Shown here one piece after another: positions 43,918 through 51,120 of a stretch of DNA of 64,000 nt (positions are counted from its first letter, which is position 1; each line of letters begins with the position of its first letter). The stretch covers positions 930,001 to 994,000 of the forward strand of contig NZ_CP048020.1 of the NCBI RefSeq assembly GCF_010365865.1, given 5' to 3'. Source of the stretch: Treponema vincentii. Its GTDB lineage: Bacteria > Spirochaetota > Spirochaetia > Treponematales > Treponemataceae. The notes under the pieces are model-generated. The model saw nothing but the letters and a program-made list of their open reading frames with translations, ran no database searches and was not told the DNA's origin. The position numbers and the translations under genes are program-made.

Positions 43918-44370
43918 ATGTTTTGGACAGATGAGCTAAGACCCCGCAATGTTTTAACAGTGGAGGATGCCATTAGAGCAGATTCTGAAATCACATGGGC
44001 TCAGTTTTTCGGTTATCCAAATAGTAGAATTACATGCTGCTGCTTTTATAAGGAAAAGGGAATTAATTTTTGGTTTCCGCATTGTGATCCGGGCGGATCT
44101 TGGGCAAATGTATTATCGGATGATGGGCAGACCCTGACTGAAACCAGTAAGTATATTGTTCGAATAGATACACATCCTAATAAACATTATCCGCCACGTC
44201 TTGTATTCCCGCGCTTTAAAGATGCTAACAGCAACACTTTTTATTTTAAATTTGTCGGGGTGTTTCAATATAGTGATGAAGATTCTGAAGATGGGCTCAT
44301 ACATGTATATAAACGGATATCCGATCGTCTGATATGGAAAAACGGCAATCCTGCTGATTTTGAGTGGTAG
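43918..44370 (+). CDS. Uncharacterised 150-residue protein
   Basis: A GGAGGAGG-type ribosome-binding site (43899-43906) precedes ATG 43918. The protein has no signal or membrane segment and is rich in aromatic residues and cysteine (RITCCCFYKEKGINFWFPHCDPGG). The C-terminal block, PPRLVFPRFKDANSNTFYFKFVGVFQYSDEDS followed by HVYKRISDRLIW, vaguely recalls the terminal domain found in some nucleic-acid-related and restriction proteins; I would not assign it on that. It lies in the leader-to-lipoprotein interval and may share the promoter at 43434. A branched hairpin (CACCTCTA/TAGAGGTG, 44408-44458) separates it from the next gene. Confidence 0.65.
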   Translation: MFWTDELRPRNVLTVEDAIRADSEITWAQFFGYPNSRITCCCFYKEKGINFWFPHCDPGGSWANVLSDDGQTLTETSKYIVRIDTHPNKHYPPRLVFPRFKDANSNTFYFKFVGVFQYSDEDSEDGLIHVYKRISDRLIWKNGNPADFEW

Positions 44371-44407
44371 AACTTATGACCAATGGATGATTTGTGAAAG
44401 AGTTGGC

Positions 44408-44458
44408 CACCTCTAAAAACTCGGTTAGATTTGCTTCGCATCCTTCGGAATAGAGGTG
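44408..44458. terminator. Hairpin between the unknown gene and the giant lipoprotein gene
   Basis: Arms CACCTCTA (44408-44415) and TAGAGGTG (44451-44458) pair perfectly, with G-C pairs extending outward. No T tract follows. It shares the CCTCTAAAAA motif with hairpins at 2474 and 5322. Confidence 0.4.
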
Positions 44459-44519
44459 CCCAGTTGTTAATTCATAATTAAATATTACAAATTACGAATT
44501 ATTTAAAAGGAGCGGTATT

Positions 44520-47500
44520 ATGGAACGAAGATTCGGTTCACTACTTGGCGTGCTTGTACTGTTGATAAGCGCACTAACAATGGCAGGCTGTCCGAAAACC
44601 GCCGTAAGCCCGCAGGGGCAAACCGGCTACGCGGTAAGTTTCGGCGTAGAAGGCGAACCGGCTCACGGCGTATTGACAGCAAAAATCGGCGAAAAAGAAT
44701 TGAAAAATAAAGAAAGCGCACCGCTTGGCGCAACCGTCGTCTTTACGGCAAGACCTAATGACGGATTCAAAGTAAAGGAATGGAAGGTAGACGGCAAGAT
44801 CGTAAACGGCACGGAGAATACCTATTCTCTTAAAATTAGCAAAGCGGTAAGCGTGACGGTGAGTTTTGAAAAAACAAGTCCGCCCCCGTCGCCTACGGCT
44901 AAGCGCAAGGTAACCTTTAGCGTAGAAGGTACACCGGCAAACGGAACGCTCAAAGCGATGGTCGGCAGTACCGAAATCGGCTCGGGCGCTGCCGTCGAGC
45001 AGGGGAAAACCGTACTCTTTAAGGCAGCTCCCGCTGCGGGCTTCATGGTAGAAAGCTGGACGGGGATAACGCCTGCAAGCCCCAATGCCGCAGAAGTTAC
45101 TCACACGGTAACGGCTGACATAACGGTAAAAGTAACGTTTAAGAAGATACCTTCCCAAACCTTTAGCGTAACCGTACAAGCGGGAGAACACGGAAAGGCT
45201 CTAGTAAACCCAAGCCTTCTTGAAGGAAATAAGGCCGCAAAAGACACCGTTTTACTCTTTACGGCAACGCCGGATGATGGTTTTGTTGTAGACAAGTGGA
45301 CAATTCAAGGCGGCAGCTTTGAAGCCGGTACCGGAGAGGATGGCAACAGTAGTGCAAAGGTAAAAGTAACGGCTGACGTAACGGTAAGAGTGAGCTTTAA
45401 GGCTAAACCTGCCGGAACCGTTCAATACAAGGTAGAGCACTGGCAGCAAAATGTTACCGGCAATGACTACATCAAGGTTGATACCGAAGACAAAACAGGC
45501 GTTACAGGGGCAATGACGGAGGCGCAAGCAAAAACATATACGGGTTTTAGGTCTTTGGGCATTATTCAAAAACCGATAGCTGCCGACGGTTCAACGGTAG
45601 TACAGATTAAATATGACCGAAACCTTATCACCCTTACCCTTAATTTGGACGGAGGAAGTACAACTACATCTCTTACGGACGGCAACAAGCTAAAAGGCCG
45701 CTTTGGAAGCGATGTACCGGCAGTAGCAAACCCGATAAAAGAAGGCTACGTCTTTAGCGTGTGGAACCCTGAACTTCCTAAAAAGTTCCCTGCCGAGAAC
45801 GGTACGTACACCGCACAGTGGGCAAAGGAGGGCGATTATACCATCACCTATCACCTCGATGGAGACAGCTACAACAGTAACCCCGCCTCTTACAATGTAG
45901 AAACGGCAACAATAACGCTCAATCCCGCAATAAAAATAGGGTATGATTTTGCAGGATGGTATGATAATGCAGCTTGCAGCGGTTATCCTGTAACGCACAT
46001 CGTAAAGGGCAGTACGGGGAATAAAGAGTTTTGGCCAAAGTGGAAAGCGCGTTCTTATACCATCACTTACAACCTCGACGGCGGAACAAATAACAGCAGT
46101 AACCCCGATTCGTACACTGTAGAAACGGAAACAATAATTCTAAAGCCCGCAATAAAAATAGGGTATGATTTTCTAGGCTGGTATGATAATGCAGCTTGCA
46201 GCGGTTATCCTGTAACGAAAATCGAAAAGGGCAGTACGAGGAATAAAGCGTTTTGGGCAAAGTGGGAAGCGATTTATCATACCATCACCTATCACCTCAA
46301 CGGGGGGGAAAACGATACCGACAACCCTGCATGCTACATGGAAACAGAAACAATAACGCTAAAGCCCGCAGTAAAAACAGGGTATGATTTTCTAGGCTGG
46401 TATGATAATGCAGCTTGCAGCGGTTATCCTAGAACGCATATCGGAAAGGGCAGCACGGGTAATAAAACGTTTTGGGCAAAGTGGGAAGCAGTTACTTATA
46501 CCATCACTTACCACCTTAACGGCGGAACGAATGACAGCGGTAACCCCGCTTCGTACACTGTAGAAACGGAAACGATCACTCTAGAGCCCGCAGTAAAAAA
46601 AGGGTATATTATGGATTGGTATGATAATGCAGCTTGCAGCGGTTATCCTGTAACGTCCATCAAAAAAGGTAGTACGGATAATAAAGAGCTGTGGGCAAAG
46701 TGGAAAATCGCTACTTATAACATTAGCTACTACCTCTACGGGGGAACAAACCATGCCGACAACCCTGCAAACTACACGATGGAAACGGAGACAATCACGC
46801 TAAAACCCGCAAAAAGAACAGGCTATAACTTTGATGGCTGGTATAAGGTATATCTCAGTCCCAGCGGCCATATTTCAAGCTATCCTTCAAACCAAATCAA
46901 AAAAGGTAGTACGGGTGATAAATTGTTTGATGCAAAGTGGAAAGCCGTTACTTATACCATCACCTATCACCTTAACGGGGGAAGCCATAGCGGTAACCCT
47001 GTATCTTACAATGTAGAAAGGGAAATATGGCTAAAGGACGCAGAACGAACAGGCGCTACCTTTAAGGGCTGGTATGATAATGCAGCTTGCAACGGTTATC
47101 CTGTAACGTACATCGAAAAAGGCAGTACCGGGAATAAAGAGTTTTGGGCAAAGTTTCTTGAAAACTACTCCATCACCTATAACCTCAACGGGGGAAGCGG
47201 CAGCGATAACCCTGTCTCTTACAATGCAGAAACGGAAACGATTATCTTAAAGGATACAAGCAAAGCAAACTACACCTTTAAGGGCTGGTATGATAATGCA
47301 GCTTGCAGCGGTTCTCCCGTAACGCAAATTGCGAAGGGAAGCGTCGGCGATAAAACCTTTTGGGCAAAGTGGGAAGCGATTTCTTATGCCATTACCTATA
47401 ACCTTAACGGGGGAAGCCACAGCGGTAACCCTGCCTCTTACAATGTAGAAACGGAAACGATTACCTTAAAGAATGCAAGCAAAGCAAACTATACCTTTAA

Positions 47501-48926
47501 GGGCTGGTATGATGATGCAGCTTGCAGCGGTTCTCCCGTAACGCAAATTGCGAAGGGAAGCGTCGGCGATAAAACCTTTTGGGCAAAGTGGGAAGCGATT
47601 TCTTATGCCATTACCTATAACCTCGACGGGGGAGAAAACCATGCCGATAATCCCGCACACTACACGGTAGAAACGGAAACAATCACACTAAAGGACGCAG
47701 AAAGAACAGGAGCTACCTTTAAGGGCTGGTATGATAATGCAGCTTGCAGCGGTACTCCTGTAACGCAAATTGCAAAGGGAAGCGCTGGCGATAAAACCTT
47801 TTGGGCAAAGTGGAAGATGAGCAAATACACAGTAAGCTTCGGCGTTGAAGGCGAACACGGCACGCTTACGGCACAGGCAGAAGGCATAGCGGCAACGGCG
47901 GATAGCCCCATAACCGTCGAACACGGCAAAACGGTAACCTTTACCGCAGAGCCTGCTGCGGATTACAAGGTAACCAAATGGACGGTTACGCCTGCCGATG
48001 CACTGCAAACAGGCGGCGACAGCACAACGGTAAAGGTGAGTGCAGCTACAGAGGTAAAAGTAACATTCACTCCTTCTTTTGATAAAACTTACACGGTAGA
48101 CGGTGTCAGCTTTACGATGAAAGGCATTGATGCAGTAACGGACGGAATCGTTGGGCATGATGAGTATTGGGTTACTAACAAACCTCACACGGTAAGCCTG
48201 ACTGCGTATCGTATAGGAGAGACGGAAGTAACGCAGGAGCTGTGGCAGGCAGTGATGGGTAATAATCCGAGCGAGTTTAAAGGAGCTGAAAATCCGCCTG
48301 ACGGCAGTGAAGTGCAGGAAAAACGGCCGGTGGAGAGAGTGAATTGGTATGAGTGTATAGCGTTCTGCAATGAGCTGACGAAGCAGGCGGGATTAGGAGA
48401 GAGTGAATGTTTGTACTATAGCGATGCAGGCTATACGAAAGTGTATACAAAAGAAGATGCCGGTGAAACAAAAGAGGTGCATTTGTATACAGCCATGAAT
48501 AAGAAAGGATTCCGGTTACCGACGGAGGCTGAATGGGAATGGGCAGCGAAGGGCGGCGCAAATGTTAAATGGGCAGGAACGAACGATGAAGATACGCTTG
48601 GAAACTATGCGTGGTTCTATAAAAACAGCAACCATAAAACCCACCAAGTAAAACTGAAATTACCGAACGGGTACGGCTTATACGACATGAGCGGGAACGT
48701 CGAGGAATGGTGCTGGGACAGGTACGATAAATTGCCCGATCCGCTGCCGGCGGACTACGCGGGCGCTGCCTTCAGTATGGATGGGCATGTGTGTCGAGGC
48801 GGCGAGTGTGCCAGCAGCAGTTCCGAGAGTTTCATTTCGCGCGTCTCTCGGCACTTTAATCACCCCTACCAGCCCTACGTCTACGGCTACTGTCCTCTTG
48901 GCTTGCGTGTGGTCTCGCGCCCGTGA
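44520..48926 (+). CDS. Giant surface lipoprotein: InlB-repeat stalk with FGE/C-type-lectin-fold variable tip (TvpA-like)
   Basis: The 1468-residue protein starts with a signal peptide and lipobox LTMAGC (Cys ~24). Three divergent beta-repeat domains (VSFGVEGEPAHGVLTAKI and kin) and a MucBP-like segment (YKVEHWQQNVTGNDYIKV) come next. Nine ~74-residue Listeria-Bacteroides (InlB B-type) repeats follow, coded at about 45838-47815, each with GGxxxxxNPxSY and GWYDNAACSGYPVT. After one more beta domain, an FGE-sulfatase (C-type-lectin fold) domain begins near residue 1185: VTQELWQAVMGNNPS, PVERVNWYECIAFCNEL, FRLPTEAEWEWAAKGG, LYDMSGNVEEWCWD. The last ~45 residues have the layout of a DGR variable region ending GLRVVSRP. 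AAAGGAGCG precedes the start. It is likely surface-exposed. Confidence 0.88.
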   Translation: MERRFGSLLGVLVLLISALTMAGCPKTAVSPQGQTGYAVSFGVEGEPAHGVLTAKIGEKELKNKESAPLGATVVFTARPNDGFKVKEWKVDGKIVNGTENTYSLKISKAVSVTVSFEKTSPPPSPTAKRKVTFSVEGTPANGTLKAMVGSTEIGSGAAVEQGKTVLFKAAPAAGFMVESWTGITPASPNAAEVTHTVTADITVKVTFKKIPSQTFSVTVQAGEHGKALVNPSLLEGNKAAKDTVLLFTATPDDGFVVDKWTIQGGSFEAGTGEDGNSSAKVKVTADVTVRVSFKAKPAGTVQYKVEHWQQNVTGNDYIKVDTEDKTGVTGAMTEAQAKTYTGFRSLGIIQKPIAADGSTVVQIKYDRNLITLTLNLDGGSTTTSLTDGNKLKGRFGSDVPAVANPIKEGYVFSVWNPELPKKFPAENGTYTAQWAKEGDYTITYHLDGDSYNSNPASYNVETATITLNPAIKIGYDFAGWYDNAACSGYPVTHIVKGSTGNKEFWPKWKARSYTITYNLDGGTNNSSNPDSYTVETETIILKPAIKIGYDFLGWYDNAACSGYPVTKIEKGSTRNKAFWAKWEAIYHTITYHLNGGENDTDNPACYMETETITLKPAVKTGYDFLGWYDNAACSGYPRTHIGKGSTGNKTFWAKWEAVTYTITYHLNGGTNDSGNPASYTVETETITLEPAVKKGYIMDWYDNAACSGYPVTSIKKGSTDNKELWAKWKIATYNISYYLYGGTNHADNPANYTMETETITLKPAKRTGYNFDGWYKVYLSPSGHISSYPSNQIKKGSTGDKLFDAKWKAVTYTITYHLNGGSHSGNPVSYNVEREIWLKDAERTGATFKGWYDNAACNGYPVTYIEKGSTGNKEFWAKFLENYSITYNLNGGSGSDNPVSYNAETETIILKDTSKANYTFKGWYDNAACSGSPVTQIAKGSVGDKTFWAKWEAISYAITYNLNGGSHSGNPASYNVETETITLKNASKANYTFKGWYDDAACSGSPVTQIAKGSVGDKTFWAKWEAISYAITYNLDGGENHADNPAHYTVETETITLKDAERTGATFKGWYDNAACSGTPVTQIAKGSAGDKTFWAKWKMSKYTVSFGVEGEHGTLTAQAEGIAATADSPITVEHGKTVTFTAEPAADYKVTKWTVTPADALQTGGDSTTVKVSAATEVKVTFTPSFDKTYTVDGVSFTMKGIDAVTDGIVGHDEYWVTNKPHTVSLTAYRIGETEVTQELWQAVMGNNPSEFKGAENPPDGSEVQEKRPVERVNWYECIAFCNELTKQAGLGESECLYYSDAGYTKVYTKEDAGETKEVHLYTAMNKKGFRLPTEAEWEWAAKGGANVKWAGTNDEDTLGNYAWFYKNSNHKTHQVKLKLPNGYGLYDMSGNVEEWCWDRYDKLPDPLPADYAGAAFSMDGHVCRGGECASSSSESFISRVSRHFNHPYQPYVYGYCPLGLRVVSRP
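48790..48918 (+). other. Candidate DGR variable region (VR)
   Basis: The codons between CRGGE and GLRVV are dominated by NNC/NNT triplets at variable-looking positions (GCC AGC AGC AGT TCC; CAC TTT AAT CAC; TAC CAG CCC TAC GTC TAC). This is what adenine mutagenesis of AAC/AAT template codons produces in DGRs. They alternate with fixed scaffold codons (FISRVS, GLRVVSRP). The position at the end of an FGE domain equals that in Treponema TvpA. No template repeat or reverse transcriptase is in this window, so diversification would be in trans. Confidence 0.6.
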
Positions 48927-48949
48927 AAATCGGATATCCGTGTACTGTC

Positions 48950-48977
48950 CAAGAATTGACTTCCTTGTCAATTCTTG
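48950..48977 (+). repeat. H1-type hairpin 23 bases after the giant lipoprotein stop
   Basis: A perfect 11-bp stem, CAAGAATTGAC (48950-48960) with GTCAATTCTTG (48967-48977), carries loop TTCCTT. Loop and closing pairs match the H1 hairpins at 19476, 19556 and (inverted) 32627, while the outer stem differs. A palindrome CGGATATCCG lies at 48931-48940. It may be a terminator-like repeat, or the DNA hairpin that DGR targets need just downstream of a variable region. Confidence 0.6.
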
Positions 48978-49097
48978 AACTCTGTATCAAAATTTCAAAA
49001 AATACGCTAGATAGCTATCAGTACATACTTTAACAACTTATCAACACGTCTCATCATTAAAGCAAATCTCTGACTGTAAGAAAGATTGTAAGAAAAA

Positions 49098-49490
49098 CGA
49101 GCAAGCGCAGCAAGACCTTGTTACGGCAGGATTGTAGGCAGCTTGCTTGCTATATCCGAATTACCGGAATCGATCGGTGATTCGGCGGCGAAGTAAGTTA
49201 TCGAGGTTGCTTACTTCGCTGTTTTACGGCGGAAAGCGCATGGGGCAACCTCGAAATAGCCTTATGCGCTTTTTTTATGCCTTGCAGAGGATTGAGCCTC
49301 CGCGTTTGATGCAAGTTCAGAGTAAGGCAGAGCGCAAGCCGCCTACTCTTCGGAGTAGGTGAGCAAAAATCACCGCATCTTAGTCGCTGTGTACGGCGAT
49401 GAAAAAATAGGCTTGTGAGGTGTTCCGACTTAGGGCGGTTGAGGGTTTTAGAAACCGCCCATCTTTTTACAGCGTACCGAAAACGAGCAT
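49098..49490 (+). ncRNA. Candidate large structured non-coding RNA with H-type pseudoknot
   Basis: About 400 bases hold dense local pairing and no convincing gene. Elements in order: GCAAGC/GCTTGC; CCGAAT-ACCG/CGGT-ATTCGG (49156-49185); a 10-bp hairpin GCGAAGTAAG/CTTACTTCGC (49188-49219) whose loop CGAGGTTG (49202-49209) pairs with CAACCTCG (49246-49253). That second strand lies in the loop of a third stem, AAAGCGCAT/ATGCGCTTT (49233-49272). Then come CTTGCA/TGCAAG, CCTACTC-TTCG-GAGTAGG (49342-49359) and GGGCGGTT/AACCGCCC (49433-49460). No Rfam class could be tested; phage-linked ornate RNAs and the IscB-linked HEARO class should be compared. Ends and strand are uncertain. Confidence 0.5.
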
Positions 49491-49646
49491 CACTCTGTTT
49501 CGGCGAGGATGCACAAAAGGAATGGTACTACAGGGAAGGGGTGTTGAGACTGCATCTATATCGGCAACAGTCAAGATTATATCCTAGTCTTGAGTATTGC
49601 CTGTATAGAAAATGTTTAGCAGGTAGTGGGTAATCGTTATATCTGT

Positions 49647-49946
49647 TTACATTTTTTGTAATTCGTTATCTATCGCCTTGAGCTGTTCGCGAATAGCCGC
49701 TATGCGCGAATGATTATCCGGTTCTTCTCCGGTAACGAGATATTCAACAGAGACACCGAAAAATTTAGCAATGCGCAATACATCATCGGCACGAGGAAGA
49801 TTGCGCGCCTTTCGCATAGAATTATAGGTATTTAAGCTATTAAAAGATAATCCTTCTATAGATTGTATCATCATTTCGATAGTCATATTCTTTTTCTTAG
49901 CCAACTCTTTAACTGTTTCAAAAAAAACAAGAAAGTCAATATTCAT
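49647..49946 (-). CDS. Phage repressor, XRE-type helix-turn-helix
   Basis: The 99-residue protein has an XRE/Cro-CI helix-turn-helix: FFETVKELAKKKNMTIEMM, GLSFNSLNTYNSMRKARNLPRADDVLRIAKFFGVSVEYLVTGEE. A short charged helical tail follows. I chose ATG 49946 since upstream codons encode a Phe-rich stretch with no DNA-binding character. It is transcribed away from the rest of the phage genes, as a lysogeny repressor should be. The divergent gap holds a perfect promoter and three AGACAT-containing repeats that are likely operators. No peptidase domain is present, so RecA-dependent self-cleavage is not expected. Confidence 0.83.
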   Translation of the reverse strand: MNIDFLVFFETVKELAKKKNMTIEMMIQSIEGLSFNSLNTYNSMRKARNLPRADDVLRIAKFFGVSVEYLVTGEEPDNHSRIAAIREQLKAIDNELQKM

Positions 49947-49957
49947 ACAAGCTATTA

Positions 49958-50082
49958 TAGACATAAAAAAAATAAAAACAAGTAGAAAAAAATATTTTTT
50001 ATGTTTTTTTAGACATAAAACTATTGACAAAATGTTATAAAAGACCTATAATAACTGCGCAAAGTGTTAGAAAAGACATTTT
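49958..50082 (+). promoter_or_regulatory. Divergent phage control region: early promoter and candidate operators
   Basis: A perfect sigma70 promoter, TTGACA (50024-50029) and TATAAT (50047-50052) with 17-base spacing, drives the rightward genes. Three AGACAT sites surround it: TAGACATAAAA at 49958-49968 and 50010-50020, and AAAAGACATTTT at 50071-50082. A fourth partial, AAAAGACC, touches the -10 box. These are the likely binding sites of the neighbouring XRE repressor. Confidence 0.7.
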
Positions 50083-50120
50083 AAATATTAAACTTTCCAA
50101 ATCACAGAGGAGAAACGAAT

Positions 50121-50618
50121 ATGACAGCATTAGAGAAAATGGCGCTTAAGATTGCCAGACAACAAGAAAAAAACGCAAAAAAAGAGAATGAAAAGCGTGA
50201 ACAGCTTGCAGCAGGTTTTGCCTTCGTTAAGCCAGTTTCAGCAAGCGCAAAAAAAGTTATTCAGCAGCTAGAAGCGATGATGATAGACGGCTATGCAAAA
50301 ATTGATAATACGAACGGCTCTTTTATGCCGGTTGTTGTTGAGCAGGTTGGAGCAAATCAAATATCAATCGCTCACTACTACGAGCAAAACGGCGATTTAA
50401 TGGCCGATCCTGAAATCGTTTTTGTGAAAAAAGAGTATTCATACGGCGTTGAATACTATCCTATCTATGAAAGAATGAGCGGTCTAGGTTCAGATATAGA
50501 GCTGGTGATATTCAAGAACCGCAAACCGAAGTTGATTAGCCGACTGCAAAAACAAGCAGCGAGCTTTTGTACCGATTGGATGCGCACAATAACAATGCAG
50601 CAAGGCATAGGCAAGTAA
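50121..50618 (+). CDS. Phage protein, DUF6908-like
   Basis: The 165-residue protein is the first gene rightward from the phage promoter, with AGAGGAGA before ATG. It has a basic, Lys/Glu-rich N-terminal helix (residues 1-30) and a small domain with AHYYEQNGDLMADPEIVFV and VEYYPIYERMSGLGSDIELVIF. This agrees with a domain common in phage and plasmid early regions (DUF6908). The biochemical role is not known. A hairpin CCGCCGG-GAAACCT-CCGGCGG follows the stop. Confidence 0.7.
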   Translation: MTALEKMALKIARQQEKNAKKENEKREQLAAGFAFVKPVSASAKKVIQQLEAMMIDGYAKIDNTNGSFMPVVVEQVGANQISIAHYYEQNGDLMADPEIVFVKKEYSYGVEYYPIYERMSGLGSDIELVIFKNRKPKLISRLQKQAASFCTDWMRTITMQQGIGK

Positions 50619-50686
50619 ATAGCGATGACACCGCCGGGAAACCTCCGGCGGAAATGCAGCAAGCTATAAACATAGTAGAAACTTGA

Positions 50687-50947
50687 TTAACCGTGCTGAT
50701 TTTTGAGGATTTGAAAAATGAGTGTTTTGATTTCTTGCAGCTCTTTCGCTAGAGAGGCGGTCAAGACTTGTAGCTGTTCAATCTGTTGTGATTGCTCTTG
50801 AGTGATAGTTTTTCCTTCACTTGCATAAGCGGTTACCGCATCAATGACATACTGTGTCCGCGTTTTATTTGAGTTTTTAGCCTTTTTGTCTAAATACTCT
50901 TTAAAATCTAAAGGTAAATTGAACGATGTAGCAATATTGGTACTCAT
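50687..50947 (-). CDS. Ribbon-helix-helix protein with C-terminal coiled coil
   Basis: The 86-residue protein has an N-terminal ribbon-helix-helix DNA-binding pattern (SFNLPLDFKEYLDKKAKNSNKTRTQYVIDAVTAYA) followed by a heptad-rich coiled coil (QSQQIEQLQVLTASLAKELQEIKTLIFQIL). It is divergent to the DnaJ-like gene, and the gap contains repeated AGCTAT boxes around a promoter. It is probably an autoregulator and repressor of that operon, or a phage antitoxin-like regulator without a toxin. Confidence 0.72.
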   Translation of the reverse strand: MSTNIATSFNLPLDFKEYLDKKAKNSNKTRTQYVIDAVTAYASEGKTITQEQSQQIEQLQVLTASLAKELQEIKTLIFQILKNQHG

Positions 50948-51031
50948 ACTATGAATATACCATAAGAAGCTAAAAACGTCATTAGAAAAACAAAAAAAAG
51001 CTAAAAAATCGCTAAAAGTTCATAAAAACTC

Positions 51032-51095
51032 TTGACAAAAAGCTATTATACAGCTATTATGATAATATCAATAGCTAATAAAAAGCTATAACAAA
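51032..51095 (+). promoter_or_regulatory. Promoter with AGCTAT repeats for the DnaJ-like operon
   Basis: TTGACA (51032-51037) and TATTAT (51055-51060) are 17 bases apart. AGCTAT/AGCTAA boxes recur inside and after it (51041, 51052, near 51072 and 51085), with further AGCTAAAA boxes just upstream. They are spaced about one helical turn or its multiple apart and fit binding by the neighbouring ribbon-helix-helix protein. Confidence 0.6.
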
Positions 51096-51120
51096 CCTAA
51101 AACATAGAGGAGCACCAACC

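Noticed and set aside
43656-43934. Open frames between the array and the gene at 43918 (with membrane-like residues)
   Set aside because: Odd composition, no ribosome-binding site, and overlap with the well-supported start at 43918.
49415-49633. A 72-codon frame within the structured region
   Set aside because: It has no ribosome-binding site, unusual composition, and overlaps strong hairpins such as GGGCGGTT/AACCGCCC. It does not look like IscB or TnpB, so it does not support a guide-RNA transposon.
48927-49646. A DGR template repeat next to the candidate variable region
   Set aside because: No sequence resembling the variable region with adenines in place of the variable bases was found here, and there is no reverse transcriptase in the window.
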